A DNA stretch of 64,000 nt, taken from the NCBI GenBank assembly GCA_964019695.1, contig OZ026531.1, positions 11,498,593 through 11,562,592 of the forward strand. Reading direction: 5' to 3'. The first letter of the stretch is position 1, and each line of letters opens with the position of its first letter. Below, one piece after another: positions 19,879 through 29,045 of this stretch. The notes beneath the pieces were generated by a model. It was not told the DNA's origin, made no database searches, and saw only the letters and a program-made list of their open reading frames with translations. This DNA comes from Loripinus fragilis (Eukaryota; Mollusca; Bivalvia; Lucinida; Lucinidae). Made by a program: the position numbers and the translations under genes.

Positions 19879-21524
19879 GAATTGAGGTCAAGCCCTTGCC
19901 TGGTCTTTATCTGCCGGCCTGGGAAGAGGAATTAGAAAATGATGTTGATAGTGTCTTTCTTTTAAATGGTATTAAAAATGGGTTTGATATAATTGATAAA
20001 GATGTTGAGGTTACCCCAGTTCAACTCCCTAACCACCCATCTGCAAAACCAGGTAGTGAACTTTTTGAGAAAGCAACAGATCAAGTCTTAAGTGAGATTG
20101 AATGTGGCAACTATGTCATTTGCGACACACCACCTAAAATTGTAAGCCCTATGGCAGCAATCCCAAAGCCAGATGGGGGTGTCCGATTGATACATGATTG
20201 CTCTAGGCCCTCTGGCAAATCAGTTAATGATTACAACTCTACAGACTGGCAACAAAAATTCGCCCGAATTGACGATGCCGCAAATTTGATGACTCAAGGG
20301 TGTTTTTTCGCCAAGGTTGACCTTAAGCATGCTTATAGATCAGTTAGGTTGTCTAAACTCAGCCAAGATGTCACAGGGTTAAGCTGGGAAATAAAGGGTG
20401 AAAAAGTTTTCATGAAAGACACCAGGCTTCCGTTTGGAGCTTCCCTATCCCCAGGAATTTTCCATCGCTTGAGCCAGGCTGTTAAGCGCATCATGGCCAG
20501 AAAGGGCTTTGACCTCATAATTGTGTATTTAGATGATTTTTTGATTATCTCAGATTCAGAAACTGTATGTGCTCAGGCACTAGCTACATTGATTCAGCTT
20601 CTCAGGAAGTTAGGATTTTGCATTCATTGGGGGAAAGTGATTGACCCAACACAAAAAATAACCTTTTTAGGGGTTGAGTTAAACTCGATTGACATGACGC
20701 TAAGTCTCCCCCCAGAAAAAATACAAGTTTTTCGTCAGGAACTTCAATCTTTCCTGAACCGCAAACGTGCTTCAAAAAGGCAGCTCCAGTCCCTGGCTGG
20801 GCGACTGTCATGGGCAGCAAGTGTTGTTAAAGGCGGACGAGTATTTCTCCGTCGCATCTTCAACAAGATTGCCATGCTCAGGCATGGCTCCCATCGCGCA
20901 CAGTTATCAGCGGAAACCCGCCAAGACATCAGGTGGTGGTACCAATTTCTTAAAATGTTTAATGGTAGATCCTCTCTACTAGATTCCCGTCCTATTGAAT
21001 GTGTATTTACTGATGCTTCCAATGAGGGTGCAGGGGGTACTTTTCAGGGAGACTGGTTTTACTTTAACTGGGCCCTGGACTGGCCTGAAGCCAAGACTTT
21101 TCATATAAATGAAAAAGAAGTGGTAGCCGTTACCATTGCAGCTTATCGTTGGGCCCCCCTTTGGCGGAATAAGAAGGTCATAATTTATTCTGACAATTCA
21201 GTTACAGTTTCTGCTCTAAATAAGGGTTCTTGCCGCAATGCTACCATCATGAAATGCTTACGCAGCCTGTTTTGGTTGTCAGCTATTTATAATTTCCACT
21301 TAACATCAAGGTTCATCCCTGGCATTTCAAACGAGGTGGCTGACAGTGCATCGCGGATTCATTTACCAGGGTATTTGGAGAAATTGCTTCCATTTACTAA
21401 TTATTCCCCTCTCTGCTTGCATATGTCACCTAGTACATTAAAATTTTTGTTTGACAGGTACCGATCGTGGTCTGCTGAATCCTCGAAAGGTTCATCAAGT
21501 GTCGCCGGGGACCCACCATGCTAA
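19875..21524 (+). CDS. Reverse transcriptase-RNase H (pol ORF, -1 frame relative to gag)
   Basis: Open in the -1 frame from 19839 to TAA at 21522. There is no ATG near its start, so entry by -1 frameshift at 19869-19875 is the simplest reading. Numbering from 19896: RT motif A has D142 in VDLKHAYRS, motif B is RLPFGASLSPGIF (177-189), and motif C is YLDD (211-214), the usual YxDD variant; FLGVELN lies at 257-263. RNase H begins at FTDAS (D373), with E406/E408 in INEKEV, D433 in YSDNS and D483 in VADSASR, so all acidic residues are present. It copies the element RNA into DNA. The last 83 nt overlap the recombinase frame. No stop or indel damage. Confidence 0.9.
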   Translation, partial: LGIEVKPLPGLYLPAWEEELENDVDSVFLLNGIKNGFDIIDKDVEVTPVQLPNHPSAKPGSELFEKATDQVLSEIECGNYVICDTPPKIVSPMAAIPKPDGGVRLIHDCSRPSGKSVNDYNSTDWQQKFARIDDAANLMTQGCFFAKVDLKHAYRSVRLSKLSQDVTGLSWEIKGEKVFMKDTRLPFGASLSPGIFHRLSQAVKRIMARKGFDLIIVYLDDFLIISDSETVCAQALATLIQLLRKLGFCIHWGKVIDPTQKITFLGVELNSIDMTLSLPPEKIQVFRQELQSFLNRKRASKRQLQSLAGRLSWAASVVKGGRVFLRRIFNKIAMLRHGSHRAQLSAETRQDIRWWYQFLKMFNGRSSLLDSRPIECVFTDASNEGAGGTFQGDWFYFNWALDWPEAKTFHINEKEVVAVTIAAYRWAPLWRNKKVIIYSDNSVTVSALNKGSCRNATIMKCLRSLFWLSAIYNFHLTSRFIPGISNEVADSASRIHLPGYLEKLLPFTNYSPLCLHMSPSTLKFLFDRYRSWSAESSKGSSSVAGDPPC

Positions 21525-22518
21525 CCTCTCACTGTCAGCCACATTGGACAAGGAAGTGAATTTTTACAGAACAAATAGCTTTGCATCCTCGACAATAAAG
21601 ACATATTCTGCTCACTTTTCAGCTTACGCTGATTTTTGTGGAAATTTAAAAATCCCTCTTGTGCCTATATCACAAAGAAATTTAGGGCGCTATATAGCCC
21701 TGCTTTCGAGACGTCTGTCTTTTAATTCCATTCGTCAGTACCTAAATATAGTGCGGTTGGTGCATTTAGATGCAGGATTAAAAAATCCCCTTGATGACAA
21801 TTGGTATGTGTCTTCAATTTTAAAAGGTGTTCGTAGAATCAAAGGAGATGCCCCCTCCCAAAAACTACCTATCACCTTAGATATCTTGCATAGGGTGTTC
21901 CTTACCATAAACTTGCAATCCTCTTTTGATAGAGCTTTTTGGACAGCTTGCGTTGTAGGGTTTTTCTCCTTTTTTCGTAAGTCAAATCTTCTTGTCCCAT
22001 CACACATGTTGTTCAATCCAAGCCGTCATTTGTGTGCCAGTGATGTTCAGTTTACATCAACGGGAGCCATCCTCACAGTAAGGTGGTCTAAGGTGATTCA
22101 ATTTAGGGAGAAAACCCTTCTGATCCCACTCCCCAAAATAAAAAATTCCCCCTTTTGTCCTTCCACCGCACTTTTACTTTTAGCAATTGAAAACCCCCCT
22201 TGCCCATCACCGGTTCCCTTAATCAGATACTGCTGCTCTGGTGCTAGCAATATTCCGCTAACTCATAAGCTATTCTCTGACAAGCTTCGTTTTTGTCTCA
22301 GAACCTGTGGCTTGCAGGCTGAGCTATACTCTGGGCATTCATTCAGACGAGGAGGGGCCAGCTTTGCTTTAGAGTGTGGTTTGCCTGTTGACTTAATAAA
22401 ACTTCAGGGGGACTGGAATAGTAATGCTTATGAGCGCTATCTCTCTCCCTCTTTAGAGCTTCGGAAAAAAGTAGCATCAACAATGGGCTTAGCAGCATAT
22501 CAGCGCTTCAATAAATGA
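21442..22518 (+). CDS. Tyrosine recombinase (integrase of the YR retrotransposon)
   Basis: Frame open from 21442 to TGA at 22516. It overlaps the end of RT-RNase H in the +1 frame. Numbering from 21451: core-binding domain about 41-130 (ASSTIKTYSAHFSAYADFC, then FNSIRQYLNIVRLVHLDAGL), catalytic domain 140-350. The catalytic set is present: R176 (FFRKSNL), K214 (WSKV), H296-x-x-R299 (GHSFRRGG), W322 (GDWNS) and the nucleophile Y330 or Y327 (AYERYL). It should insert a circular DNA copy without target duplication. The first in-frame ATG is at 22006, inside the catalytic domain, so the protein cannot start there; +1 frameshifting from pol or splicing (acceptor-like TTTTTGTTTGACAG at 21444-21457) is needed. 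Confidence 0.9.
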   Translation, partial: NFCLTGTDRGLLNPRKVHQVSPGTHHANLSLSATLDKEVNFYRTNSFASSTIKTYSAHFSAYADFCGNLKIPLVPISQRNLGRYIALLSRRLSFNSIRQYLNIVRLVHLDAGLKNPLDDNWYVSSILKGVRRIKGDAPSQKLPITLDILHRVFLTINLQSSFDRAFWTACVVGFFSFFRKSNLLVPSHMLFNPSRHLCASDVQFTSTGAILTVRWSKVIQFREKTLLIPLPKIKNSPFCPSTALLLLAIENPPCPSPVPLIRYCCSGASNIPLTHKLFSDKLRFCLRTCGLQAELYSGHSFRRGGASFALECGLPVDLIKLQGDWNSNAYERYLSPSLELRKKVASTMGLAAYQRFNK

Positions 22519-22979
22519 GGAACAGTGTTGCCATCGGTGTGATGGGCTTGACTTGCACTTGGGTTTTGCTATATGGTACATGTATGTATATATGAACACA
22601 GTGTGGTTTTGTTGTGTGTTGGATGTGCATATAATGGGTATATGTATATGTTAACAGTTTAAACCATTTTTATTTCCCTACATTCTACATTACTTGCTTT
22701 TGGGGGTTTGGAGGTATGTTGAAAATTTTCTAATCATGTGGACATGATACAGTCTTTGCTCTTCAAATGTTGATATACCTTAAGTATATGTATATCATGT
22801 TCGGGAAATTTGCAAAATACATGGTGTCAGATTCCCAAAAGCAAGTCTTGTGTTTTCCTGTATCGTAGGGCAACAGTTGGTTGCTCGACGACCAGGGGCT
22901 GTACTTGTATGGTACACAGGACTCGGTCTCACAGTGTGCCAGACAAGTAAAGACCTATATTAAGAACTGGGAGAAATTT
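22519..22979 (+). other. 3' untranslated region of the YR retrotransposon
   Basis: 461 bp between the recombinase stop and the right repeat, TG-rich with several TATGTATAT-type runs. I searched it by eye against the sequence right of 23460 for the B1/B2 repeat pair of split-repeat elements and found none. Confidence 0.6.
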
Positions 22980-23460
22980 AATAGCAAGATTATAGTCCTT
23001 TAATCTGTTTTTAAATTTATTGCATGTGGGCCGTTTTGTTTATCCTTCCCCACCCACTTCCGGTGGGGAAATCTCGCTAAATCCCGTTGGATGAGATCTC
23101 TTTATTTTTAATGAATTTTAAGGAAGAGTAGTAAGAGAATTTTAGTGTTGACATTTTACCCTAAACTTAACTATCAATGATCTAAGGCATTAAGATTTGC
23201 AAATTTAAATAATTACTTTAATGTTATATAATTTCGCCTTTGAGCGGGCATCTGTTTGTGCACACGGCCCAAATATAATTAGAGGGCGCTCTGACCGTTA
23301 GGAGGCTCTCAAAATGTTTCGACCTCTCAGCCAATCATTTTGATTGCAGAATTTGAATAGACCAATCAGATTGTGGAAGCTGCAGTTCAAGCGCTGTAGC
23401 GCTTGGCTTATCAGTTTTAAAATTTTGAGCGACCAGTTAAGATCCACGCTAAAAGTTTCT
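22980..23460 (+). repeat. Right terminal direct repeat of the YR retrotransposon
   Basis: Identical by eye to 17661-18141 over 481 bp, including the CAAGCGC-TGTA-GCGCTTG palindrome at 23388-23405. Confidence 0.9.
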
Positions 23461-24110
23461 AAGTGTACTTACGAGACAGCTGTCCATTTCTTGAGCTTAA
23501 GTTACTGTCATCTTTTGACTTTTCGGGTGGGTTGGCCACTGAAAAAGAAGTATATTGTAACTCATTTGTGTGATATGATCACATAATTCTTTTGCACTCA
23601 GAATAGCTGGGTTTGGGAATTTGGTATTCTTACACATTTATCTTTTTCAGACCAAATTTTACACATTTTTTCATCTATTGATAAACTTCACAAACAGATG
23701 GAACCCTCATGGTGCCTAGGTTATAAACCTTTTTTTGGGGGTAACTCAACTGAACATAAAATTTTTGATGCAAATAAATGTAAAAATGCCAACAATTATA
23801 CTACTGTTGGCATTTTAACATTTATTAGTGTGACAAATTTTCAAAGTGAGAGAATCTTTACTATTCAGCATTTTAGTATTTATGAGCAGTTTGAAATTGT
23901 ATGCTATGAAAAAAGTTTTAGAACATCAGAGCCAGATCAGGCCGGATAGAATATCAGGCCTGAATTGGGTCCATACTGTTTGACAATCTAATGGTATTTC
24001 TGAAAGAATTTTTGAAAAAAAAGTTAATTAAAAAAAATCAGCAGACGATGAAAAAAACAAACATGCAAAATTACCCATCATGCCAAGAGCTAACCCTTAA
24101 TGCGCCAATC
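23461..24110. repeat. Flank with hairpin and family C MITE fragment
   Basis: A hairpin at 23769-23826 pairs AAATGTAAAAATGCCAACA with its inverse. 23890-24075 is a family C fragment (TTTTAGAACATCAGAGCCAG, GGTCCATACTGTTTGACAAT, ATCAGCAGACGATG). The rest is unassigned. Confidence 0.45.
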
Positions 24111-24300
24111 ACAACTGCAGCAGACGACAAATTTTGGGACATCTTTCCTAATTTTTGAAAAAAATAAGGTATGATATATTATGAGAATCGTCTGCCAGCA
24201 GGCGATTCTCATGAAATACCATGCCTTATTTGTTATTTTTGAAAAAGCAGCCAAATTTGAAACTGTCGTCTGCTGAAAATTATAGGTGGCGCTTTATGGG
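24111..24300. repeat. piggyBac-type MITE family B
   Basis: GCGCCAATCACAACTGCAGC, AGACGACAAATTTTG, centre ATGAGAATCGTCTGCCAGCA with inverse, right end GGTGGCGCTTTATGGGTTAA. The ends abut TTAA. Confidence 0.65.
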
Positions 24301-24690
24301 TTAATAGGCTTTAACCACTTAACCACCTCAGTGCTTTGATTTCTGTTTCTCTTTGATTAATGCTCTACAGCAACCATCTATAATAGAAATATTTTCTACA
24401 TGACTGCGATCAAATCATATTTCATCAATATTTACAATAATTAAAAAAAATTTAGCTGCTGGAGTTCATGTTCAGGGCAAGTTTCATTTCTTTGAGCTGT
24501 TACAGACTTGAACGCTTTTCTCCCCGCTCGCGACAAATGTCTTCTGCCCTCTCTTCTGCCCAGACTTGGATCCACTGATGGTGTTTCTGAATGTACAATG
24601 TTATAATGTTCCAATTTTTTTTAAACGACAAAAAGATAAAAGGTTTTTTGGGAGATTGTCTTCTGTAGCAGTTGTGATTTGTCTTTCTTG
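24301..24690. other. Unassigned sequence
   Basis: AT-rich; ORFs on both strands near 24500-24769 overlap the next MITE and look spurious. Confidence 0.3.
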
Positions 24691-24899
24691 GGTTAAAACG
24701 CCACCTATAATTTGCAGCAGACGACAAATTCAAATTTTGCCGCATTTTCAAAATTAACAAATAAGGCATGATATTTTATGAGAATCGTATGCTGGCAGAC
24801 GATTCTCATGAAATATCATACCTTATTTTTGTCAGAAACTAGAAAAGATAACGCAAAATTTGTCGTCTGCTGCAGTCGTGATTGGCGCTATAAGGGTTA
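24691..24899. repeat. piggyBac-type MITE family B
   Basis: GGGTTAAAACGCCACC, GCAGCAGACGACAAATTC, centre palindrome ATGAGAATCGTATGCTGGCA and inverse, right end TTGGCGCTATAAGGGTTAA. Confidence 0.65.
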
Positions 24900-25313
24900 A
24901 GAAAGCACCATTTACACCGATTACCTTATAAGGCGAAAGACCACATAATAAGATTAATTAAATCCGCATTGATTTTCCCCTCTATTAACTCTTTGACTGC
25001 TGAATTTCAAAAATGGAAAATCTAGTAAACAGTACACGATTATTGAGTTAACTGTAACAACGTTATTTGTTGAAGATCAGAACACTTCAAATTTGGGACC
25101 ATTTTGTTAGCACCTTCTTTTTTTTCATAAGACCCTTAACTCTTTGCCTACTGCATGAGTATTTTGCATGCTTTTTTGTCGTCTGTTTATTTTTTCAAAT
25201 TTCAAAAAACAATTCTAGAATACCATCTGAGTGTTAAATAGATTTGATCTATTGCCGTAGGGCCTGATCGGGATCCAATCTGTTTCCAAAGGTTATGAGC
25301 AGACGACACTATT
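24900..25313. repeat. Family C MITE remnants
   Basis: TTAACTCTTTGACTGC near 24988 and TTAACTCTTTGCCTAC near 25136 are TTAA-flanked starts; AGGGCCTGATCGGGATCCAA and GAGCAGACGACACTATTAGT follow at 25258-25313. Diverged. Confidence 0.45.
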
Positions 25314-25346
25314 AGTCTAAGTACTAAGTGGTCAAAAAGTTAAGTT

Positions 25347-26113
25347 TACAGTTAAACCTTTTAAGCCGCACAAATATACTCAACGTCAGTGAAAAGTTAC
25401 CAGTAAATCACATACACTTAACATAGGACAATATTTAGTTCATTCTGTACGAAAAACTGCGGATACTTCAACACTCAATTTTGTGGCATAGAGTCCAATG
25501 TATCACAACTATAGATAACGGTATCCATCGCACCCGAATGCATTATACTCATTCCTTGATGGACCCCTATAGTTTCCATTGCATTGCATAGGAAAATGCA
25601 AAGTTTTGGTGCTACCTTAAAGTTTGATCTCTATTTTTTGCATTTAATGGGATAACCCAAACCATTTTGGGGGCGTTTTCAAGGAAAATGTTTAGGGCAT
25701 GTTCTGGCACGTTGTCTTCTGAAAATGATGATTTCAAATTCTTTAAAACTGCGAAAAACATAAAATGCACGTGCATTACGTGCACCATAGTTCCAGGGCT
25801 CTTGGAACTGTTTTATCTCTCCAAACCAGCTTGTCGTTGACCAGAAACATGAACGTAACAGCAGCCAAGGAGCTGTATTATATATTTTCTAAAATATCAA
25901 ACTTTTAATGCTGGTAACTTTTCATTGACGCTGAGTATAGAAGACCAAAAATTGGTATTCAAGACTGACTATTGCTTAATGCAGGTCAAAAGTATTGCAA
26001 AATGCTTCAAGAGAGCATTCTGAAATACTTTCAACCTTCATTAAGCTACCATTTGTATTGAAGACCTTTGTTTTGTCTGTTTTTGAGTGGCTGCTTAAGA
26101 CAGGTTTTACTGT
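25347..26113. mobile_element. TA-flanked MITE family G, copy 1 (interrupted)
   Basis: Ends TACAGTTAAACC and GGTTTTACTGTA; centre has a palindrome around GAGAGCATTCTG. Interrupted by the 25377-25937 MITE. Uninterrupted copies lie at 32119-32338 and 35265-35470. Confidence 0.65.
25377..25937. mobile_element. 561-bp TA-target MITE nested in family G
   Basis: Terminal inverted repeats of about 28 bp: TACTCAACGTCAGTGAAAAG on the left, inverse TTTTCATTGACGCTGAGTA on the right. TA is duplicated (25375-25376 and 25938-25939). The duplicate copy at 32148-32158 reads CAAATAGAAGACC without the insert and with a single TA, so the excised form is directly observable. TA target suggests Tc1/mariner type. 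No ORF. Confidence 0.85.
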
Positions 26114-26219
26114 ATTTCATGATATACCTCTTCAAATTTAAATCTATGCTATTTTCCAGGAGTGATTCTTTCCAAAATCATTTTTTTACAAAAAAATTAT
26201 TTCAGAAAAACCACAAGAC

Positions 26220-26590
26220 TAGTGTCAAGATCAGGCATACTATTTTGTTGGGCCTGATCTGGGTCCAAACTGTTTGCAAAGATTTTCAGCAGACGACACT
26301 AGCATGCAGAATTACCACCATAAGACATTCAAGGGATTTCATTTGTACCGAAAGCACCTGGTCATTAACCCTTTCCCCAATAGAGGCGCCAGTTTTGTCA
26401 TCTTCTGATAACTTTCGCAAACAGTTTGGCCCAAGATCAGGACCAACAAAATGTTGGTCCTGATCTTGATCTAAACCATTTGACACTCTGATAGTGTTCC
26501 TGAATTTTTTTTTCGAAAAAGTTAATTTTGAAAAAAATCAGCAGATGACAACAAAAGCATGAAAAATTACCCAGCATGCAGAGCGTTAAG
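26220..26590. repeat. Family C MITEs, two adjacent
   Basis: GGCCTGATCTGGGTCCAAAC with TTTGCAAAGATTTTCAGCAG, then CATTAACCCTTTCCCCAATA, GATCAGGACCAACAAAATGT and inverse. Also present at 32450-32790 in the other duplicate, so it predates the duplication. Confidence 0.55.
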
Positions 26591-27130
26591 TTTATTTCTG
26601 CAACTCAGGAACCGGATTTGTGATGGTCCTTAGGATTAAATCATCAATAAATTTTCATTCAAACAAAAGATAAAGAATACTGCAAGCTTAAGTTCAGTGC
26701 ATCTTATTCAGTAATTCATCTATTAAAGAATTTAATAAAACATTACCAACAGAGAGCCACCAGGGATTAATTTTGGTGAGCCAGGGAGAATATATCTCGT
26801 ACATTCCCATACTTAACACTATAATTACCCTATGTTATTAGTAAAGTAATTTCTAATTGGCCCAATGGCAGTTACAGATCGGATGCCAAGCCTCAGGCCA
26901 ATACAGTTTACCTCAGATCTGTATCTGGGCCAATACCAAATCACTTTGATTAATGATGTTTTATCACATCTTTTACAGACAAATGTGTCCATGTCATACT
27001 AGTTTGACCTCAGCTTAATACAGCTGACCTCAGACCAATATTGATTGATCTTAGATCAATACAAGAATCCATGATGCAGACTGTGTATTAATAATAAAAG
27101 ACTAAAGCAGCAGTCAGTGGCACTCCTTCC
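26591..27130. other. Unassigned block shared by both duplicates
   Basis: Matches 32790-33340 with scattered differences. TTGACCTCAGNCCAATACAG-like phrases repeat several times. Non-coding. Confidence 0.4.
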
Positions 27131-28490
27131 CAAATACCTGCTTTTTTACCATTGACCTTGGGGTCAAGGTCACACAAAATGTTACCCTGTACCCCCTATA
27201 TCATGTCATCTATGCACCTGCTTAGTTTGAAGTTGCTACATCCAACGGTTCAGGGGGAGATGCATTTACAAGAAAATATACTATGTGACCTTGACCTTGG
27301 GGTCGCACAAAATGTTGCCGTGTATCCTCCACATCATATGACAAATGCAAAGATTGAAGTTGCTACATCAAATGGTTTAGGAGATGCATTTACAAGGAAG
27401 TACAATATATGACCTAAGGTCACACAAAATGTTGCCCTGTACCCTCCACAACATATGACAAATGCAAAGATTGAAGTTGCTACATCAAATGGTTTAGGAG
27501 ATGCATTTACAAGAAAGTACAATATATGACCTATGGTCACACTAAATGTTGCCCTGTACCCTCCACAACATATGACAAATGCAAAGATTGAAGTTGCTAC
27601 ATCAAATGGTTTAGGAGATGCATTTACAAGAAAGCATAATATATGACCTAAGGTCACACAAAATGTTGCCGTGTATCCTCCACATCATATGACAAATGCA
27701 AAGATTGAAGTTGCTACATCAAATGGTTTAGGAGATGCATTTACAAGAAAGTACAATATATGACCTAAGGTCACACAAAATGTTGCCCTGTACCCTCCAC
27801 AACATATGACAAATGCAAAGATTGAAGTTGCTACATCAAATGGTTTAGGAGATGCATTTACAAGAAAGTACAATATATGACCTAAGGTCACACAAAATGT
27901 TGCCCTGTATCCTCCACATCATATGACAAATGCACCTGCAAAGTTTCAAGTTGCTACATCCAATGGTTACAAGAATGTACATCATTTGACCTTGACCTTG
28001 ATCACACAAAATGTTGCCCAGTACCCTCAACATCATGTCACCTGTATGCACCTGCCAAGTTTGGTCCAATGGTTTAGGAGGATATACATTACAAGAAAAT
28101 ACATTATTTGACCTTGACCTTGGTGTCAAGGTCACACAAAATGTGGCCCAGTACCTTCTACATCATGTCACCTATGGACCTGCAAAGTTTGAAGTTGCTA
28201 CGTCCAACAGTTTAGGAGGAAATGCATTAACAAGAAAATACATTATTTGACATTGACCATAAGGTTAATGCAACACAAAATGTCAATGGCCTATGCACCT
28301 GCAAAATTTGAAGGTGCTACATTCAACAATTTAGGAGATGCATTTACAAGATAATACACTATTTGACCCTAATGACCATATGAAACGTCAGCCAGTACCT
28401 TCTACATCATCTGCAAAGTTTGAAGTTGCTATGTCCAAGGGTTTAGGATAGGATACAATTACAAGAAACATGGTGGATGGACGGACACAT
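27130..28490 (+). repeat. Tandem array of about 118 bp (copy 1)
   Basis: About ten units with ATGACCTAAGGTCACACAAA, ATGTTGCCCTGTACCCTCCA, CAAAGATTGAAGTTGCTACA and GGTTTAGGAGATGCATTTAC. The central five or six (27300-27900) are nearly identical and the outer ones are degraded. Minus-strand ORFs with repeated VNASPKPFDVATSIFAFVI come from the array and are not genes. It ends with GATGGACGGACACATTGACA. Confidence 0.75.
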
Positions 28491-28613
28491 TGACAGGTGA
28501 TGGACCCACTTTGATATGAAATTAAATATACCCTATTTTTTCACACTCAAACTTGTACAAGTCAGCGTGGTTTTTAAAATGTCATCTGCAGCAATTATAG
28601 GTGCTGTTTTTAA

Positions 28614-28830
28614 CTCTCAATGCGCCAAAGTCTTCTGCTTTTCTCGTCTGCTGAAATTTTTAAGAAACAGTGTGGACCCAGATCAGACTGCTCCTATAGG
28701 AGCAGTCTGTTCTGGGTCCACGCTGTTTGCTTCTATACTTAATTCGGCAGTAATGCTAGGCAATTATTTGCAGCAGACAACTTCAGCAGACGACATATGC
28801 AGATGCATTTTTTTCTTGACTCTTTAAGGG
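28614..28830. mobile_element. piggyBac-type MITE with TTAA target and empty site
   Basis: A 217-bp insert flanked by TTAA (28610-28613 and 28831-28834). The duplicate copy has a single TTAA at 34109-34112 and no insert. Termini CTCTCAATGCGCC and inverse CCCTTAAAGAGTC. The interior has GCAGACGAC and a palindrome AGCAGTCTGTTCTGGGTCCA/inverse, as in family C. Confidence 0.8.
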
Positions 28831-29045
28831 TTAAAGCAGGTAATAGATTTTTTCTATAGAAAAAACATTAGCAATATAGCAAACATATCAATCACAGGCA
28901 TGTCCTGGGTTGAATCCTCATCAAGTTCAGACACCCAGCTGGAGAACTCAAAGGAGATCGTACTGACTTTTTTATCGACCCTTCCCTGGCTGAATCAAAG
29001 CACTGAGAGTATTGATGGACGATGGATGACAGACATCAGGCTATA

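Larger units (their letters stand above)
17661..23460 (+). mobile_element. Intact tyrosine-recombinase (DIRS/Ngaro-type) retrotransposon
   Basis: A 5.8-kb element bounded by 481-bp direct repeats. Order: repeat, leader ORF (18452-18661), gag-like ORF (18760-19878), RT-RNase H ORF (open 19839-21524), tyrosine recombinase ORF (open 21442-22518), 460-bp untranslated tail, repeat. RT, RNase H and tyrosine recombinase on one element without protease or DDE integrase is diagnostic of the YR retrotransposon order. No target duplication is visible at the outer edges (GCGAACA before, AAGTGTAC after), as expected for recombinase-mediated insertion. There are no disabling stops or frameshifts apart from the ORF overlaps, so it may be recently active. 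Confidence 0.9.

Noticed and set aside
20333..22016. Several antisense ORFs within the retrotransposon (20333-20518, 20602-20820, 20744-21022, 21735-22016)
   Set aside because: Shadows of the RT-RNase H and recombinase coding frames.
22980..23460. Terminal repeats considered as LTRs of a Gypsy or Copia element
   Set aside because: No protease or DDE integrase, no target duplication, and a tyrosine recombinase with full R-K-HxxR-W-Y set is present.
23344..23586. 80-codon ORF crossing the right terminal repeat
   Set aside because: It runs from the repeat into unrelated flank; the same start in the left repeat leads to a different sequence.
27334..27891. Minus-strand ORFs with repeated VNASPKPFDVATSIFAFVI
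   Set aside because: Exactly periodic with the 118-bp array, so a by-product of the tandem repeat.
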